From Hofstenia miamia (Eukaryota; Xenacoelomorpha; Acoela): 64,000 bases of DNA. The translations under genes and the position numbers were made by a program. Shown in pieces: positions 1-10,536 of this stretch; the stretch's first letter is position 1, and each line of letters opens with the position of its first letter. Location: positions 301,342 through 365,341 of the forward strand of contig SCFE01000050.1 of assembly GCA_004352715.1 (NCBI GenBank), given 5' to 3'. The notes under the pieces were generated by a model. It was not told the origin of the DNA. It worked only from the letters and a program-made list of their open reading frames with translations, and ran no database searches.

Positions 1-216
1 TAGGGAATATGAGACCGTTATACTCATTTATCTGAATTGCATAAACAGGAATGCAGATACACACTAATCTGTTTTAACTATGCCTTCAGCGACCATTTGT
101 ATATCTAGGTACCATAATAATAGCTAAATTTTTTATACTTAATGAGATAATAGGCTTAGTGACGTCAGAGCTAGATAATCTCCAATTACCGACCTATGTA
201 GGTAGCACGAGACTGC
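1..216 (+). repeat. Ty3/gypsy pol fragment, copy 1
   Basis: This stretch repeats sequence found at 25001-25056 and 25196-25386, ending at the same GACTGC before a single N at 217. Codons from 28 to the TAG at 106-108 match the end of the gypsy reading frame described at 25050-25277, so this is the tail of a pol fragment followed by non-coding flank. It lacks the roughly 140-base insert that interrupts the 25-kb copy. What follows the single N (a TA tract and repeat R1) differs from what follows the 25-kb copy. Confidence 0.6.
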
Positions 217-235
217 NATATATATATATATATAT

Positions 236-726
236 AGCAGTAGCAATTGAGTCCAAACGAATATGTTTGCAACTCAATGCATAAATTCAATAAAATCCTG
301 CCTATACTGCTGCCCTAGGAATGTACAATGATAATTGACACAGAAGCGGAAATTTTCTTGGGCTTAATACATATATTTCAAAATTTTAAAAAATTATAAA
401 TAATAAATTTATTGTTATTATTGGTGATATTTTAATTCCCTAATTTTATGATCAAGGTATCCAAAATTATGACTGAAATATTCAAATATAACCTTAAATT
501 TGTTGAAAGTATGACCTATATTTTTCTAATGAACCTTTCCACTTTCAAAATTCCAAAAATGTAACATATTTTAGTTCTGAAATTGAAATAAATCAATGAC
601 ATATTTCTAGATAATGCTTGGGTTAGATTTTAAATCCTGACTATTTACATAACATTATGAACATCAAATGATACCGTAAAAGCCCGGTTTACAGTAATGG
701 AGATATTTCATTGTGACTACTGTCAT
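236..726 (+). repeat. Dispersed repeat R1, copy 1 (no mariner insert)
   Basis: Starting at AGCAGTAGCA after a TA tract, this about 490-base sequence aligns along its length with 23521-24718. The second copy is longer because a 704-base mariner sits in it. Here the corresponding empty target is the TA at 368-369. The repeat has no sustained reading frame and its class is unknown. Both copies lie near the same gypsy fragment, but in opposite order. Confidence 0.7.
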
Positions 727-762
727 CAAAAATATGAAAATTAGATCTTGTCAACATCATGG

Positions 763-1130
763 TTATTGAGAATCCAGCATATTTAACTGTCGACCAAAGT
801 GAATACTTTGCTGTCGACATAGTTCGACTTTTGAAATGCCTGAAACTGTATTAATAGCAGTCCTTCGCAATGCTCCTAAGGCTTCAAATGCTAGAGAGCA
901 AACAAAATCCCTTCTTTTTCACATACATTTGCATGAGTCTGATAGATGACAATCCTGCAGAACTATAAATACAATGTATGGGGTCTTTAAGAGACCGCAT
1001 GGTCAACCCAGATTTCCTGGATACCCGAGCAACAGAATTGGCATCTGCATTCATTTGCAAAAATTAAGTAGTAGAACAAATGAATGCCGCCCTTATAGAA
1101 ATAGTTAAAATTGAGGAGACATAACAACAA
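763..1130 (+). pseudogene. Unidentified coding-like relic
   Basis: Two overlapping plus-strand frames give protein-like text with a frame change near 840-850: first a stretch beginning at the ATG at 763 and containing FAVDIVRLLKCL, then a frame with PETVLIAVLRNAPKASNARE, then back to the first frame with MGSLRDRMVNPDFLDTRATE. Residue composition looks like a real protein, but stops and frame changes break it, and I do not recognise the family. It may be an old pseudogene or a transposon-derived fragment. Confidence 0.3.
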
Positions 1131-1458
1131 CAAACGTGCATTTATGGTTTCCATTGATTTGCAGTTTTCCTCTAAATTTCACTTAAATAAGTTTATAAAA
1201 TCAAAAAATTTGATGAAAATATGACTGGTACATCTAGTCATTGAGGATAATAAGATAAAAAGAGGTATTCGCTTTACCAAATTATTAACAATATAAACGG
1301 AGGCTCGTAGCCTCATTATCATCTAGGAGGTCGACGCGAATTTAGGAAGGGTTGATAGGAATCTGCCGTTAATTTTGATTAGCATTTCATCCAGGATTTC
1401 GAAAAGGAGAGAGAAATCTTTTTTAAATTTTAGGGAATTCTATTGCTGAATATATATA

Positions 1459-3233
1459 CAGTGCTGGACAAAAGTTTAGCATCAAGCATTATTTTTAACA
1501 AAAAATGATTAATCAACCTTGCAGAATGTGTATAGTATAAACCTAATGAATCTAACAACTATACTAATCATATCCCAATTTTACGTGCCTGTATAGAAAA
1601 TAAGAATTCCAGAAATAGGCGGCATGTACATGTCTGAATGTATTTTTGCAAATGGTAAAGCACATGTACAGTAAGCAAAAGGTATTGAGAAATAAAATGA
1701 AAATAATCTAAAAACAAATCAAAGCAATAACCTAAAGTCTTTCAATATTTTGTGGGATAACCTTTGTTTTTCAACACAGCTGAAAATCGATGGGGCATAC
1801 TGTCCACCACTGCATGACATGTTTCTTTGGTAATTTCCTTGCACCAGATTTTCTTGATTGCTTCTTTTAAATCTGCGATGTTCTTCAAATTTTCATGTGA
1901 TAGCTTACTTTTTAGAATCTGCCAAAGATTCTTGATCAGATTAAGGTCAGGCGAATTACCAGGCCATTCCAACACTACGATATTCCATTCTTGAATCCAT
2001 TCTTTGACCTTGCGAGCTGAATGGCATGGGTCATTATCATGTTGGAACACATTCGCCTTGCAAATGTCCATAAAAATCGGCAATTTCTCCTCAAGTACTT
2101 CAATGTATTTTTGAGCATTCATGCGGCAGTTTTTAGGCAGGAATGTCAAAGCTCCTCTTCGTTTATAACTGAAACAGCCCCAGACCATAATTGACTGGGG
2201 TGCTTCTTTGTTTTGACCATGAAGCGTGGATTTAATGGAGAGCTCCCAATTGGCCGTTGAACAAACTGTAGAGTAGCTGGTGCCAAGTCAAAATTGCTTT
2301 CATCACTAAATATCATACTTCTCCACTGCTCAAACGTCCAATCCTTGTGTGTTCAACAGAATTGTAGTCTCTTGGAAAGCATTGCCTTTGTAATTAGGGG
2401 TTTCTTTGTTGGTTTTTTAGCTTTTGAATGAAATGAACTGACCAATCGTCGCCTGATGGTTCATGTAGACACTCCAAGGGTTGAGTGTTGATCTCTCTTG
2501 ATATCTGTTGCGGTAACAAACGGATTCTTGACTGCAGCTCTATGGATTGCTGCATCATCCCATGTTGATGTCTTGTGAGGACGCCCACTTCTCAGTAAAG
2601 ACTCGGTAGTTCCCATGACCCAATGTTTCTGCAAAGTTCTTGTAACAGCTGACTGAGACACTCCAAGGTCAGCTGCAATCTCACAATGGGTTTTCATTGT
2701 ATGCATGGACAAGCTCACAATAGAGTGACGGACTGTGTCTGGTAGTTGCGCTTTCTTTGGCATGATTATTAGAAATGAATTGACAATACTGCACTTCTAA
2801 CGATCAAGAAGTTATGTACATGAATGCAATTCAATTTAACCGATAGAAATCGGACCAATAGAAATAAACACAACATGAGTGAATCACTTAATTAAATGTC
2901 GTTTAGTTTTGTGTGACGCCAATCAGTGTAAATCAAAGCGTATAAATCGATAGATAAGAATCAACGAATAGGCCTTTGTAAATGCTGCGTGGAAATGTTG
3001 AACTCTATAATATTGGGTGCTCGGCTTATGTAGAAATAGACTACCATAAATGCATATAGGCCTAAATATTCTACCTTATATATATTCTACATGCTCATAG
3101 ATGTTATTAAAGGTCAATATATTGGTTGGCTTCTTCTGTACTTTTGATATTTCTCGTTCTGAAAATGATAGAGATAGATTAACAAATATTTCAACAAAAA
3201 GATTACTTGATGCTAAACTTTTGTCCAGCACTG
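1459..3233 (-). mobile_element. Tc1-like DNA transposon, 1775 bp, complete ends
   Basis: The ends are inverted copies beginning CAGTGCTGGACAAAAG; at least 28 bases match perfectly. Both ends are flanked by TA, the expected Tc1 target duplication. A broken transposase lies on the minus strand inside (1742-2763). The same right end occurs at 22988-23080 next to a gap, so the family has at least two copies here. It lies left of DCAF1 exon 2, where an intron would be expected, but exon 3 is not in the window. Confidence 0.93.
1742..2763 (-). pseudogene. Tc1 transposase, frameshifted, catalytic Glu lost
   Basis: The start is the ATG at 2763 (MPKKAQLPDTVRHS), followed by a helix-turn-helix region with DLGVSQSAVTRTLQ. 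The frame then breaks near 2461-2590 and the catalytic core resumes, readable from about 2188 (MVWGCF) to the stop at 1742. The second catalytic Asp is in FQHDNDPCH. The third acidic residue, expected 34 residues later in the PDLNxIENLW motif, is Lys (LIKNLW; codon on plus 1931-1933). The frameshift and the Glu-to-Lys change make this copy inactive. Family recognition is secure. Confidence 0.92.
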
Positions 3234-3239
3234 TATATA

Positions 3240-3566
3240 TTTTACAGAATTCTAAAAAAAATTGCTCCCTACGATACAATAAATTTCCCAAACTTTAAAA
3301 CTGAAAATATTCATAACAAACGTACATTTATTGTGCAAAATTCTATTATTAATACCTCTATCCTTTGATTAAATGAATTGTTTACAGAAATTAAGAAAGC
3401 CAAATCTCGAAAATCCTTTAAAAGTACAATAACACATTTATTTATAAATCGCATAGGACTGAATTGTTCGAATATAAGTGAAGAGGGTTTAAATTTATTA
3501 ACGCTGACTATAGTACTAAAAGAGATTTAAATGCCTTTATATAAATGTAATTATAACTTACCTAGT

Positions 3567-3608
<42 letters not shown>

Positions 3609-3770
3609 GTATATATATATACTGTCTCTTATAAAAATATTCGCCTGCAATATATTTTGCCATAAAAATAATTTAAACAATTATCAAGTTTTTTAAAGAC
3701 CTATTTGAACGGCTTCTGCATTTACCCAAATACAAAAATGTGAAGGAAAGCGTATGTAGATAATACTCAC
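3240..3770. other. No gene seen; (TA)n tract at 3571-3624
   Basis: AT-rich sequence between the Tc1 element and DCAF1 exon 2. It contains a TA microsatellite interrupted by ACATAG. It would be part of DCAF1 intron 2 if that gene continues leftward. I found no exon with convincing splice sites. Confidence 0.5.
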
Positions 3771-4062
3771 AGCGTTGCAGCGTATTGCACACTTGAGCAT
3801 TTGAGCGTAGTAAAAATCTGTATGAATTTGTGTATAGGGTCGATCATCATAAGGATCGGGATCACGACGATAAAAATGCATAATTTCAACTTCTATCAAA
3901 TCAGACAACCTAAAAATTATATTCACATAAAAATTCCTGAATTCAAAATACATACCTATTCAAATGAATTTCCGGATTTTCGGGAGGAGTATCTTGAGAA
4001 TCTGACCAAATGCGTAGCAATCTTTTAAATTCTTCTAACGGTGTTTCCTTTTCTACTGACAT
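3771..4062 (-). CDS. DCAF1: DCAF1 (VPRBP / mahjong), first two coding exons
   Basis: Exon 1 is 4062 to 3956 (107 nt, ATG giving MSVEKETPLEEFKRLLRIW). It is followed by donor GTATGT and a 46-base intron ending TTTTTAG. Exon 2 is 3909 to 3771 (139 nt), ending at donor GTGAGT. Splicing joins the frames cleanly through a shared Arg codon. Exon 2 contains LSDLIEVEIMHFYRRDPDP followed by YDDR. This resembles the N-terminus of animal DCAF1, where a 'LIE...DPDPFDDR' block follows a short helical start. DCAF1 is the substrate receptor of CUL4-DDB1 ubiquitin ligases and acts mainly in the nucleus. Later exons are not in the window; downstream lie a Tc1 element and repeats, so either intron 2 is long and transposon-filled or the gene is truncated here. 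The assignment rests on my memory of the family, not on an alignment. Confidence 0.75.
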
Positions 4063-4790
4063 TATCTAAAATAATATTCTCTTTAAATTAACGAACGCAT
4101 TGGAATACTTAATATTAGAAACACATTTTTTCAAATTCGCACTTCAATATAATAAACAAATACAAGTTCACAAAATATACACAGTGTTAATTTAAAATTT
4201 GACTGCATTGACAGTGTTTTGTTTATGCAATGACATACTTTGACAGATAGCCTTGAAGATATTCCAGAGAAAATCAAAACGCTAAAGAAGGATAAGCTGG
4301 TTAAGCTATATATTTATGCAATTGACAATCTATTGCAAGTTATAATTATATTTGCGATAGCAACTGTATCAAAAATACAAGACAACACTAAGATTCAGTA
4401 ATATGAAGCTCTATTGTGGTAGGAAGGAGATTAATGATGACCTTGGTATTAATGAGCTTGTTGTCTAATTGAGAATGAGTGACTAACAAATCTTTGTCCA
4501 GTTCTATTAAATAATTTTCGAACTCTTACCTCATGAAAAGGTCAAGAAATTATATTCTAGTATTTTTACCAGATATTCTGATATTATGTGTTCAACTGAA
4601 ACGCTTAGAGATTCCCTGGATAGGTTATTAAGTATAACATTTTATATGTCGATTTGAATAACTGAGTTATCATTTTGACATTATCTATAAAGTCAATATA
4701 AACAGAACTTTATAATTATCATCATACACAAAGCGTTCAAACTGAAATAACTTTTGTTCATGAAATGATTGAAAAGCCTGATCTGTCATA
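4063..4790. other. Upstream region of DCAF1, no clear gene
   Basis: This would hold the DCAF1 promoter and 5' UTR. A plus-strand open stretch near 4240-4395 reads DSLEDIPEKIKTLKKDK and onward for about 50 codons before a stop. It is coding-like but unrecognised and may be a transposon relic. Confidence 0.3.
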
Positions 4791-4832
4791 GTATTTGAGG
4801 CAAACATTTCTGGCACAATATAGGAAAATTGT

Positions 4833-5425
4833 ATGAATAAGCTTAAAGAAACAGGATTAGTCAAGAATAGGCGTCGTTCAGGAAGATCAGCAATCAATTC
4901 AGAGACCGCTATCGACGTTGAGAGAGCATTCCATCATAGTACGAAAAAACATCATCGGAGTTGGCATTCCATTTTTATGAGCTTACAAGATTTTGAAAAT
5001 GAAATTACACAAGTGATGCACGAAGAAGTTTGTAATTCGAGATTGGAATGAGTATCAAAATTTAAAGAATCTGAAGATTTTCTTGATGAAGTGACTTTTC
5101 TGATGAAGCAACGTTTCATGTAAAAGTTAAAGTGAATCACCACAATTGCCGCATTTGATGAATGAGAAATTCGAGGACTAAGGAAGTCACACAACATTGT
5201 ATCCTTTTCTTTCAAGAATCTATGATCAGTAGTCAGGTCTATATTACAATGCTGAAAAACTTTTTAACATGATTGTGCACTTTGCCACCATTTCTTGTTC
5301 CTGCACGACACCTTCCTGCAAAAAATGTATTGGACAGTGTGGACCAATCCACTGGCCATCGCATTCACCTGACTTGACTCTGTTGAGAATTTTGTTCGGG
5401 TCATGACAAAATCATGACTTAAGCA
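4833..5425 (+). pseudogene. Mariner-like transposase relic
   Basis: The first frame gives NKLKETGLVKNRRRSGRS, which fits the linker after the helix-turn-helix region of a mariner/IS630-type transposase family common in arthropods and other invertebrates ('KFxETGSVxNKxRSGR'). Farther on, in shifted frames, come pieces resembling 'FSDEATFHVKVN' and a WPSHSPDLT-like block near 5350-5385. Many frameshifts and stops break it. No inverted repeats could be assigned. A related, better preserved element lies at 30486-31755. Confidence 0.65.
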
Positions 5426-5439
5426 ACAAAGCAACATTT

Positions 5440-5765
5440 TTTAATGAATTGCGAAGCAAAACCATTTGTGTTATTTATTAAATTATACAAAAATAATGTT
5501 TTTATGAAAAAGCATATTTTTTTACTATTTTTGTTTTTTCCATAATTTCATAGGGATTGTTCTCAAAAATTCCCTTACATGTTTTAGCAAAATTTTAAAA
5601 AGAAAAAAGTAAGCTTCTGCAAATTTAGCATTGAGCTGGCGATAAAGCGCAATTTTTCTGTTTCTCCACACACAAATTTGATCATATTTTTCTGTAACTC
5701 ATGAATAACATTTACCCTCCTCTAATTCTAGATCTGATCCTTCTCGAAGTTTTTATTTAGGTGAT
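5440..5765. other. AT-rich spacer, nothing recognised
   Basis: Low-complexity AT-rich sequence between the mariner relic and the LINE fragment. No reading frame or repeat structure was seen. Confidence 0.4.
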
Positions 5766-6720
5766 AAACACATTGAGACAGTGGATGAAATAAAAGATCT
5801 TGGTGTAATAGTATCACACAATCTGTCATGGTCTTCTCATATTCAAAAGAAGTTAGGCAAATGCAATAGAAGTTTTCATCATCTGAAAAGAAATGTTCCT
5901 TTCACAGTTCCCTCAAGAGTTAAACATCTTCTTTTCAATGCTTGTGTAAAATCGGTGATTTTCTATTGTTCAACTGTTTGGTATCCCTCAGTTACTAATA
6001 TGAAGAAACTTCATTCAATTCAACTTAGAGATCTCCGATGGTCACTGGGTAATTGTGATTTCACAATAGCCCTCATCCCCTCAAACAGTATGCCTTATTG
6101 TTATGAACTCATCTTATGTGACGTGATGTTGTTCTGCAAGTTGTTGCAAGGTGTCTACAATATCGATTTCACTCAGTTTGTTACAGTGAACCAAATACCC
6201 AACTCACGATATAGTGCAATATCCTTCAATTACAATACAAATTTCAAAAAGTTTCAATGTGACCAAAACGTTTTCTCCAGAGCAACGGCATCGGGAAATT
6301 ACTTACTAAATACTTCCAATTTCGATCCGTATGACAACATTCATTCCCTCAAACAGTATGCCTTATTGTTATGAACTCATCTTATGTGACGTGATGTTGT
6401 TCTGCAAGTTGTTGCAAGGTGTCTACAATATCGATTTCACTCAGTTTGTTACAGTGAACCAAATCCCCAACTCACGATATAGTGCAATATCCTTCACTTA
6501 CAATACAAATTTCAAAAAGTTTCAATGTGACCAAAACGTTTTCTCCAGAGCAACGGCATCGGGAAATTACTTACTAAATACTTCCAATTTCGATCCGTAT
6601 GACAACATTCATTCCATTAAACGTTTTCTAAAAACTTATTTTGTTAACCTAACTGCAACTAAATTTAATCCAGACTATTCATGTAGTTTCTATATTAAGT
6701 GTACTTGTATATAGTGCCGA
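5766..6720 (+). pseudogene. LINE ORF2, C-terminal end of reverse transcriptase
   Basis: The frame from about 5781 reads MDEIKDLGVIVSHNLSWSSH, the typical block after the reverse-transcriptase palm in CR1/Jockey-type LINEs ('KDLGVxxSxxLxWxxHI'). The sequence after it, including VKSVIFYCSTVWYP, also fits. The catalytic YxDD part is absent, so this is a 5'-truncated copy. A 268-base direct duplication (about 6079-6346 and 6347-6614) repeats part of the C-terminal region and shifts the frame at the junction. The last frame ends at the TAG near 6712, and a (TAG)n tail follows at about 6781-6808, as expected for such LINEs. Confidence 0.82.
6079..6614 (+). repeat. 268-bp tandem duplication inside the LINE
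   Basis: The sequence starting TCAAACAGTATGCC at 6081 recurs at 6349, and GACAACATTCATTCC occurs at both 6333 and 6601, giving an offset of 268. The two units differ by only a few substitutions, so the duplication is much younger than the LINE insertion or is an assembly effect. Confidence 0.9.
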
Positions 6721-6780
6721 TCTTAATTTGTAAGTTGAAAAAACCTATCATCATGGTGTGACTGTAACTCCATAAAAGGT

Positions 6781-6808
6781 AATAGTAGTAGTAGTAGTAG
6801 TAGTAGTG
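6781..6808 (+). repeat. (TAG)n microsatellite, LINE 3' tail
   Basis: About nine TAG/GTA units directly follow the LINE 3' UTR. CR1/L2-type elements end in short tandem repeats rather than poly(A), so this probably marks the insertion's 3' end. Confidence 0.75.
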
Positions 6809-6809
6809 T

Positions 6810-8770
6810 ACTGTACAAATGGTTGATAGAGTGACTATAACTAGCGGAATTTTAGAGGGAATTTTGACGTTATCATCAGAAAGAGTTACAATTTATAAGA
6901 CTAGATGAGTGCTTACGTAAGAGATATTAATATCGGAGCTGTCACAGCTCAAATCGCCTCTAATCTTAACCCAATTCAGTATAGTTAATGTAGAGCTGAT
7001 TATTATCTTTTCAGTAGATTGATCTTATGTAGCCATTTTGATATTGATGATTGCGATGTGGTTCTTAAGTGGTATGACTGGTTTGGGAAGTACCAAAAAC
7101 ACAACCCCGATGAAAAAAAACCACAACCATTATCTTCGCGAAGTACATACATCACACAAGCTGAAGCATAACACTGTTCATTAGCATGCAAATGAGTTAA
7201 ATCTGATTGAAAACGTGATCATCCCCACAACGGGGGGAGAGCCTTTTTGCAAGTTCGACTGCTCTGGGATTACGAAACATTTTAAATTTTTGAGGAAGTG
7301 TTTGTGCTTTAACCATATTTCAAGTTTGCTGCTCACGACAGCAGATAATGGCTGCATTCTTTCAATGAAGAAATGAAAGAACTAATCTGGAAATGAGCAT
7401 TTCACTTCAGTTGCATTTCATTTCAGGGATATCTTCATCTGCCTTACAAATTGTTGACACATCCACTTTCCTATTTCAACAATGATAGGTAAAATTACCA
7501 ATATTAGTGAAACATGAAAAACTGTTTCACAAATCTTTAATGAATTGCATAATGGAGTTACAGCACTAAAACAAATCAAACAGCACTTATATGGAAAACG
7601 AATGCATTTGTTTTAAAATACACTTGTAGAAATTCTTATGAAACTAACATTAATGAATCAATAGAACCACGATTGCGAATTTTCTTAATATAAAAAATTT
7701 TATGAAATGATACACAAAAATGAATCCAGTTCCACTTAAAATGTCGATACTTGTAAAAATTGACAAAAAATTTATAGCAATTTTACATAATTACAATTAT
7801 GTAAATAGACAACAAAAAATATTCAATCAAATTCTTTAATTTGAAAAATTTAATAAATATTATGTGTGAAACGCACACTAAATAAATAAAACTGTTATTT
7901 GATTTAAAAGTAATATTCAGCAGAGATAATCAGGAATACAGGGATTTAGGTTCAAATTTCTTGGTCAAATGGTGCTTTTGCCGAAAGGAATAAGCTCCAA
8001 TAGCTTTTTAGCTATCTAATATCATTTTGCAAAATTAACTTTATCTTCATACTTTCAAAGCTCTAAAAGTATTTTTTAGCTATCAAATGCTATTGCAAAA
8101 TCAGGTTTATCTTCGTAACTTTTGTGTTAAATAAAAATCAGTTCTATTTAAGCAAATTTCCTATATTTTTACTTAAGTATAGCAAACCAAATAAACTTAG
8201 TTACAGTTCCTTCAACATTTGCAAGCCCTTCTCTACTACATATCCATACTTTCTATTCGTATTTTCTATGCATACGCATACCTTATGCGGGTTACTATGT
8301 GCCAAATTGATAAAACGTAATTGAACTAGAATTATATACAAATCACAATTATTTTGATAAACTCATTAAGGGACGCGGTCAAGTCAAGGATTTTTTTTGA
8401 AAATGTCGATCTGCAGAATTAATTCAAGTACTGCCATTTTGAGAAAGGTAAATTTGTTTTCTGCGTTAAGATTACTGTCATTTTTTAGACCGTTTTTCAA
8501 AGATTTGGGCAGGTTGCAAGTGCATTACCGCTTACCTCAAATAATGCTACCGTGAGTATTGCAATTTTTTGTTAAGCAACTAGATATATATAAAGTATTA
8601 TTAAGAATTTTGAACGTGTTTCTATAATTGCATGTGGAAATTTGATGAAGTGTCTTTCAATTTATTTTTGAATAGGGGTTTTAAAACAGCTGTTATGCTT
8701 TCGTATAATTTATCTGCTTTTTTTTTAAATTAATGAAATTGTTTCCCTATCCATTTAATAGCAAAATTCC
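6810..8770. other. About 2 kb without a recognisable gene
   Basis: AT-rich sequence with only short open stretches of random-looking composition. I see no transposon ends or splice-supported exons. Confidence 0.4.
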
Positions 8771-8772
8771 GG

Positions 8773-9002
8773 CGTTATTGTACTTTAGGGGACCCAGTTT
8801 GAGTGACGTCATAAAATGGGTATTAAACTCAAACCTTAACCCTAACCCTACTCCCCAACCAATGCAATTATATTGCATTTCATCTTGTTGATTAATTTTT
8901 TGCAAAACACCCAAGTTTTGGGTGAGGGACTGGGGTTAGGGTTAGAGTTTTATACCCATTTTATGACGTCACTCAAACTGGGTCCCCTAAAGTACAATAA
9001 CG
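8773..9002. mobile_element. Foldback MITE, 51-bp perfect inverted ends
   Basis: The left end starting CGTTATTGTACTTTAGG is repeated in inverted orientation at the right end. The first 51 bases match perfectly. Each arm carries TGACGTCA (8804-8811 and 8964-8971), the palindromic CRE/ATF site, and telomere-like CCCTAA/TTAGGG runs lie just inside both arms. There is no coding capacity. A clean target duplication could not be fixed, so the superfamily is open. It ends 14 bases before an assembly gap. Confidence 0.85.
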
Positions 9003-9016
9003 GATTAGGCATCTAA

Positions 9017-10016
9017 NNNNNNNNNNNNNNNNNNNNNNNNNNNNNNNNNNNNNNNNNNNNNNNNNNNNNNNNNNNNNNNNNNNNNNNNNNNNNNNNNNNN
9101 NNNNNNNNNNNNNNNNNNNNNNNNNNNNNNNNNNNNNNNNNNNNNNNNNNNNNNNNNNNNNNNNNNNNNNNNNNNNNNNNNNNNNNNNNNNNNNNNNNNN
9201 NNNNNNNNNNNNNNNNNNNNNNNNNNNNNNNNNNNNNNNNNNNNNNNNNNNNNNNNNNNNNNNNNNNNNNNNNNNNNNNNNNNNNNNNNNNNNNNNNNNN
9301 NNNNNNNNNNNNNNNNNNNNNNNNNNNNNNNNNNNNNNNNNNNNNNNNNNNNNNNNNNNNNNNNNNNNNNNNNNNNNNNNNNNNNNNNNNNNNNNNNNNN
9401 NNNNNNNNNNNNNNNNNNNNNNNNNNNNNNNNNNNNNNNNNNNNNNNNNNNNNNNNNNNNNNNNNNNNNNNNNNNNNNNNNNNNNNNNNNNNNNNNNNNN
9501 NNNNNNNNNNNNNNNNNNNNNNNNNNNNNNNNNNNNNNNNNNNNNNNNNNNNNNNNNNNNNNNNNNNNNNNNNNNNNNNNNNNNNNNNNNNNNNNNNNNN
9601 NNNNNNNNNNNNNNNNNNNNNNNNNNNNNNNNNNNNNNNNNNNNNNNNNNNNNNNNNNNNNNNNNNNNNNNNNNNNNNNNNNNNNNNNNNNNNNNNNNNN
9701 NNNNNNNNNNNNNNNNNNNNNNNNNNNNNNNNNNNNNNNNNNNNNNNNNNNNNNNNNNNNNNNNNNNNNNNNNNNNNNNNNNNNNNNNNNNNNNNNNNNN
9801 NNNNNNNNNNNNNNNNNNNNNNNNNNNNNNNNNNNNNNNNNNNNNNNNNNNNNNNNNNNNNNNNNNNNNNNNNNNNNNNNNNNNNNNNNNNNNNNNNNNN
9901 NNNNNNNNNNNNNNNNNNNNNNNNNNNNNNNNNNNNNNNNNNNNNNNNNNNNNNNNNNNNNNNNNNNNNNNNNNNNNNNNNNNNNNNNNNNNNNNNNNNN
10001 NNNNNNNNNNNNNNNN
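9017..10016. other. Assembly gap, 1000 N
   Basis: Exactly 1000 N, the same as three other gaps in the window, which suggests a nominal length. It cuts off the N-terminus of the ORF that starts on its right side. Confidence 0.95.
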
Positions 10017-10018
10017 TT

Positions 10019-10360
10019 GAATTAAGTACTGATGATAGTGATATTATTAAAGGAATGCAATTTGATACTGAATTTAAAAACACTGATAATTCTGATTTAC
10101 AACATTGTCAATATAAGGTAATTGGTACACAAGTTTTCTTTAGAGGAATATGCCAAAGAGGTATACACAACTTGAAAAAGCGTGCAAATATAATTAAAAT
10201 TAATCAGGAACTTGTGTATAGTTTAAAATATAATAAATTATTATTTGGACTAGCTACATCTAATGGTATAATTCGGTGTGATATTTCACATGAGAATGGT
10301 CTGCTTTGGCTGTATGCAAGTGACACAGAGTCTATAAAATGGATTAGTTGCAAAATTTGA
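10019..10360 (+). CDS. Unknown ORF 1, N-terminus in gap
   Basis: The frame is open from the gap edge (ELSTDDSDIIKGMQFD) through 113 codons to a stop at 10358-10360. The first internal ATG is at 10055. The sequence is soluble-looking and Asn/Lys/Ile-rich, with no membrane segment, and includes YKVIGTQVFFRGICQRGIHN near the middle. I do not recognise it. Unlike nearly all transposon ORFs here, it carries no disabling changes. It is followed on the same strand by two more small ORFs, so the three may form one compact unit, as in DNA viruses or Polinton-type elements; that is inference only. Confidence 0.5.
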   Translation, partial: ELSTDDSDIIKGMQFDTEFKNTDNSDLQHCQYKVIGTQVFFRGICQRGIHNLKKRANIIKINQELVYSLKYNKLLFGLATSNGIIRCDISHENGLLWLYASDTESIKWISCKI

Positions 10361-10461
10361 CATATTTCCTTCCTAAGGTAAATTATTGAAATTAAATTTT
10401 TTCTAATTTCTTAAGGGTAATTATATTACCTGGAAAATTTTTTTCTTTTTCCTATATAGAA

Positions 10462-10536
10462 ATGAGTAAAAGAGTTCAAATTGTAAGTGAACCAAGACAG
10501 GATAAAATGAAAAAACTTATGGAGTACAATCTATGA
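10462..10536 (+). CDS. Unknown small ORF 2, 24 residues
   Basis: The frame reads MSKRVQIVSEPRQDKMKKLM and ends after four more residues at the TGA at 10534-10536. It is short and basic. Its stop overlaps the start of ORF 3 (ATGA at 10533-10536). Just upstream is a pyrimidine-rich tract ending CCTATATAG, which could be read either as a TATA-like promoter element or as a splice acceptor with a donor-like GTAAAT near 10378. If it is an acceptor, this ORF may be a 5' exon artefact rather than a gene. Confidence 0.3.
   Translation: MSKRVQIVSEPRQDKMKKLMEYNL

Noticed and set aside
6781-6808. CRISPR-like array from regular short repeats
   Set aside because: It is a trinucleotide microsatellite at a LINE 3' end; there are no spacers, and the other tandem tracts are TA arrays.
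9013-10083. Long open frames through N at 9.0, 21.9, 39.9, 42.1 and 63.1 kb
   Set aside because: They are made of undefined bases and only a few real codons; not genes.
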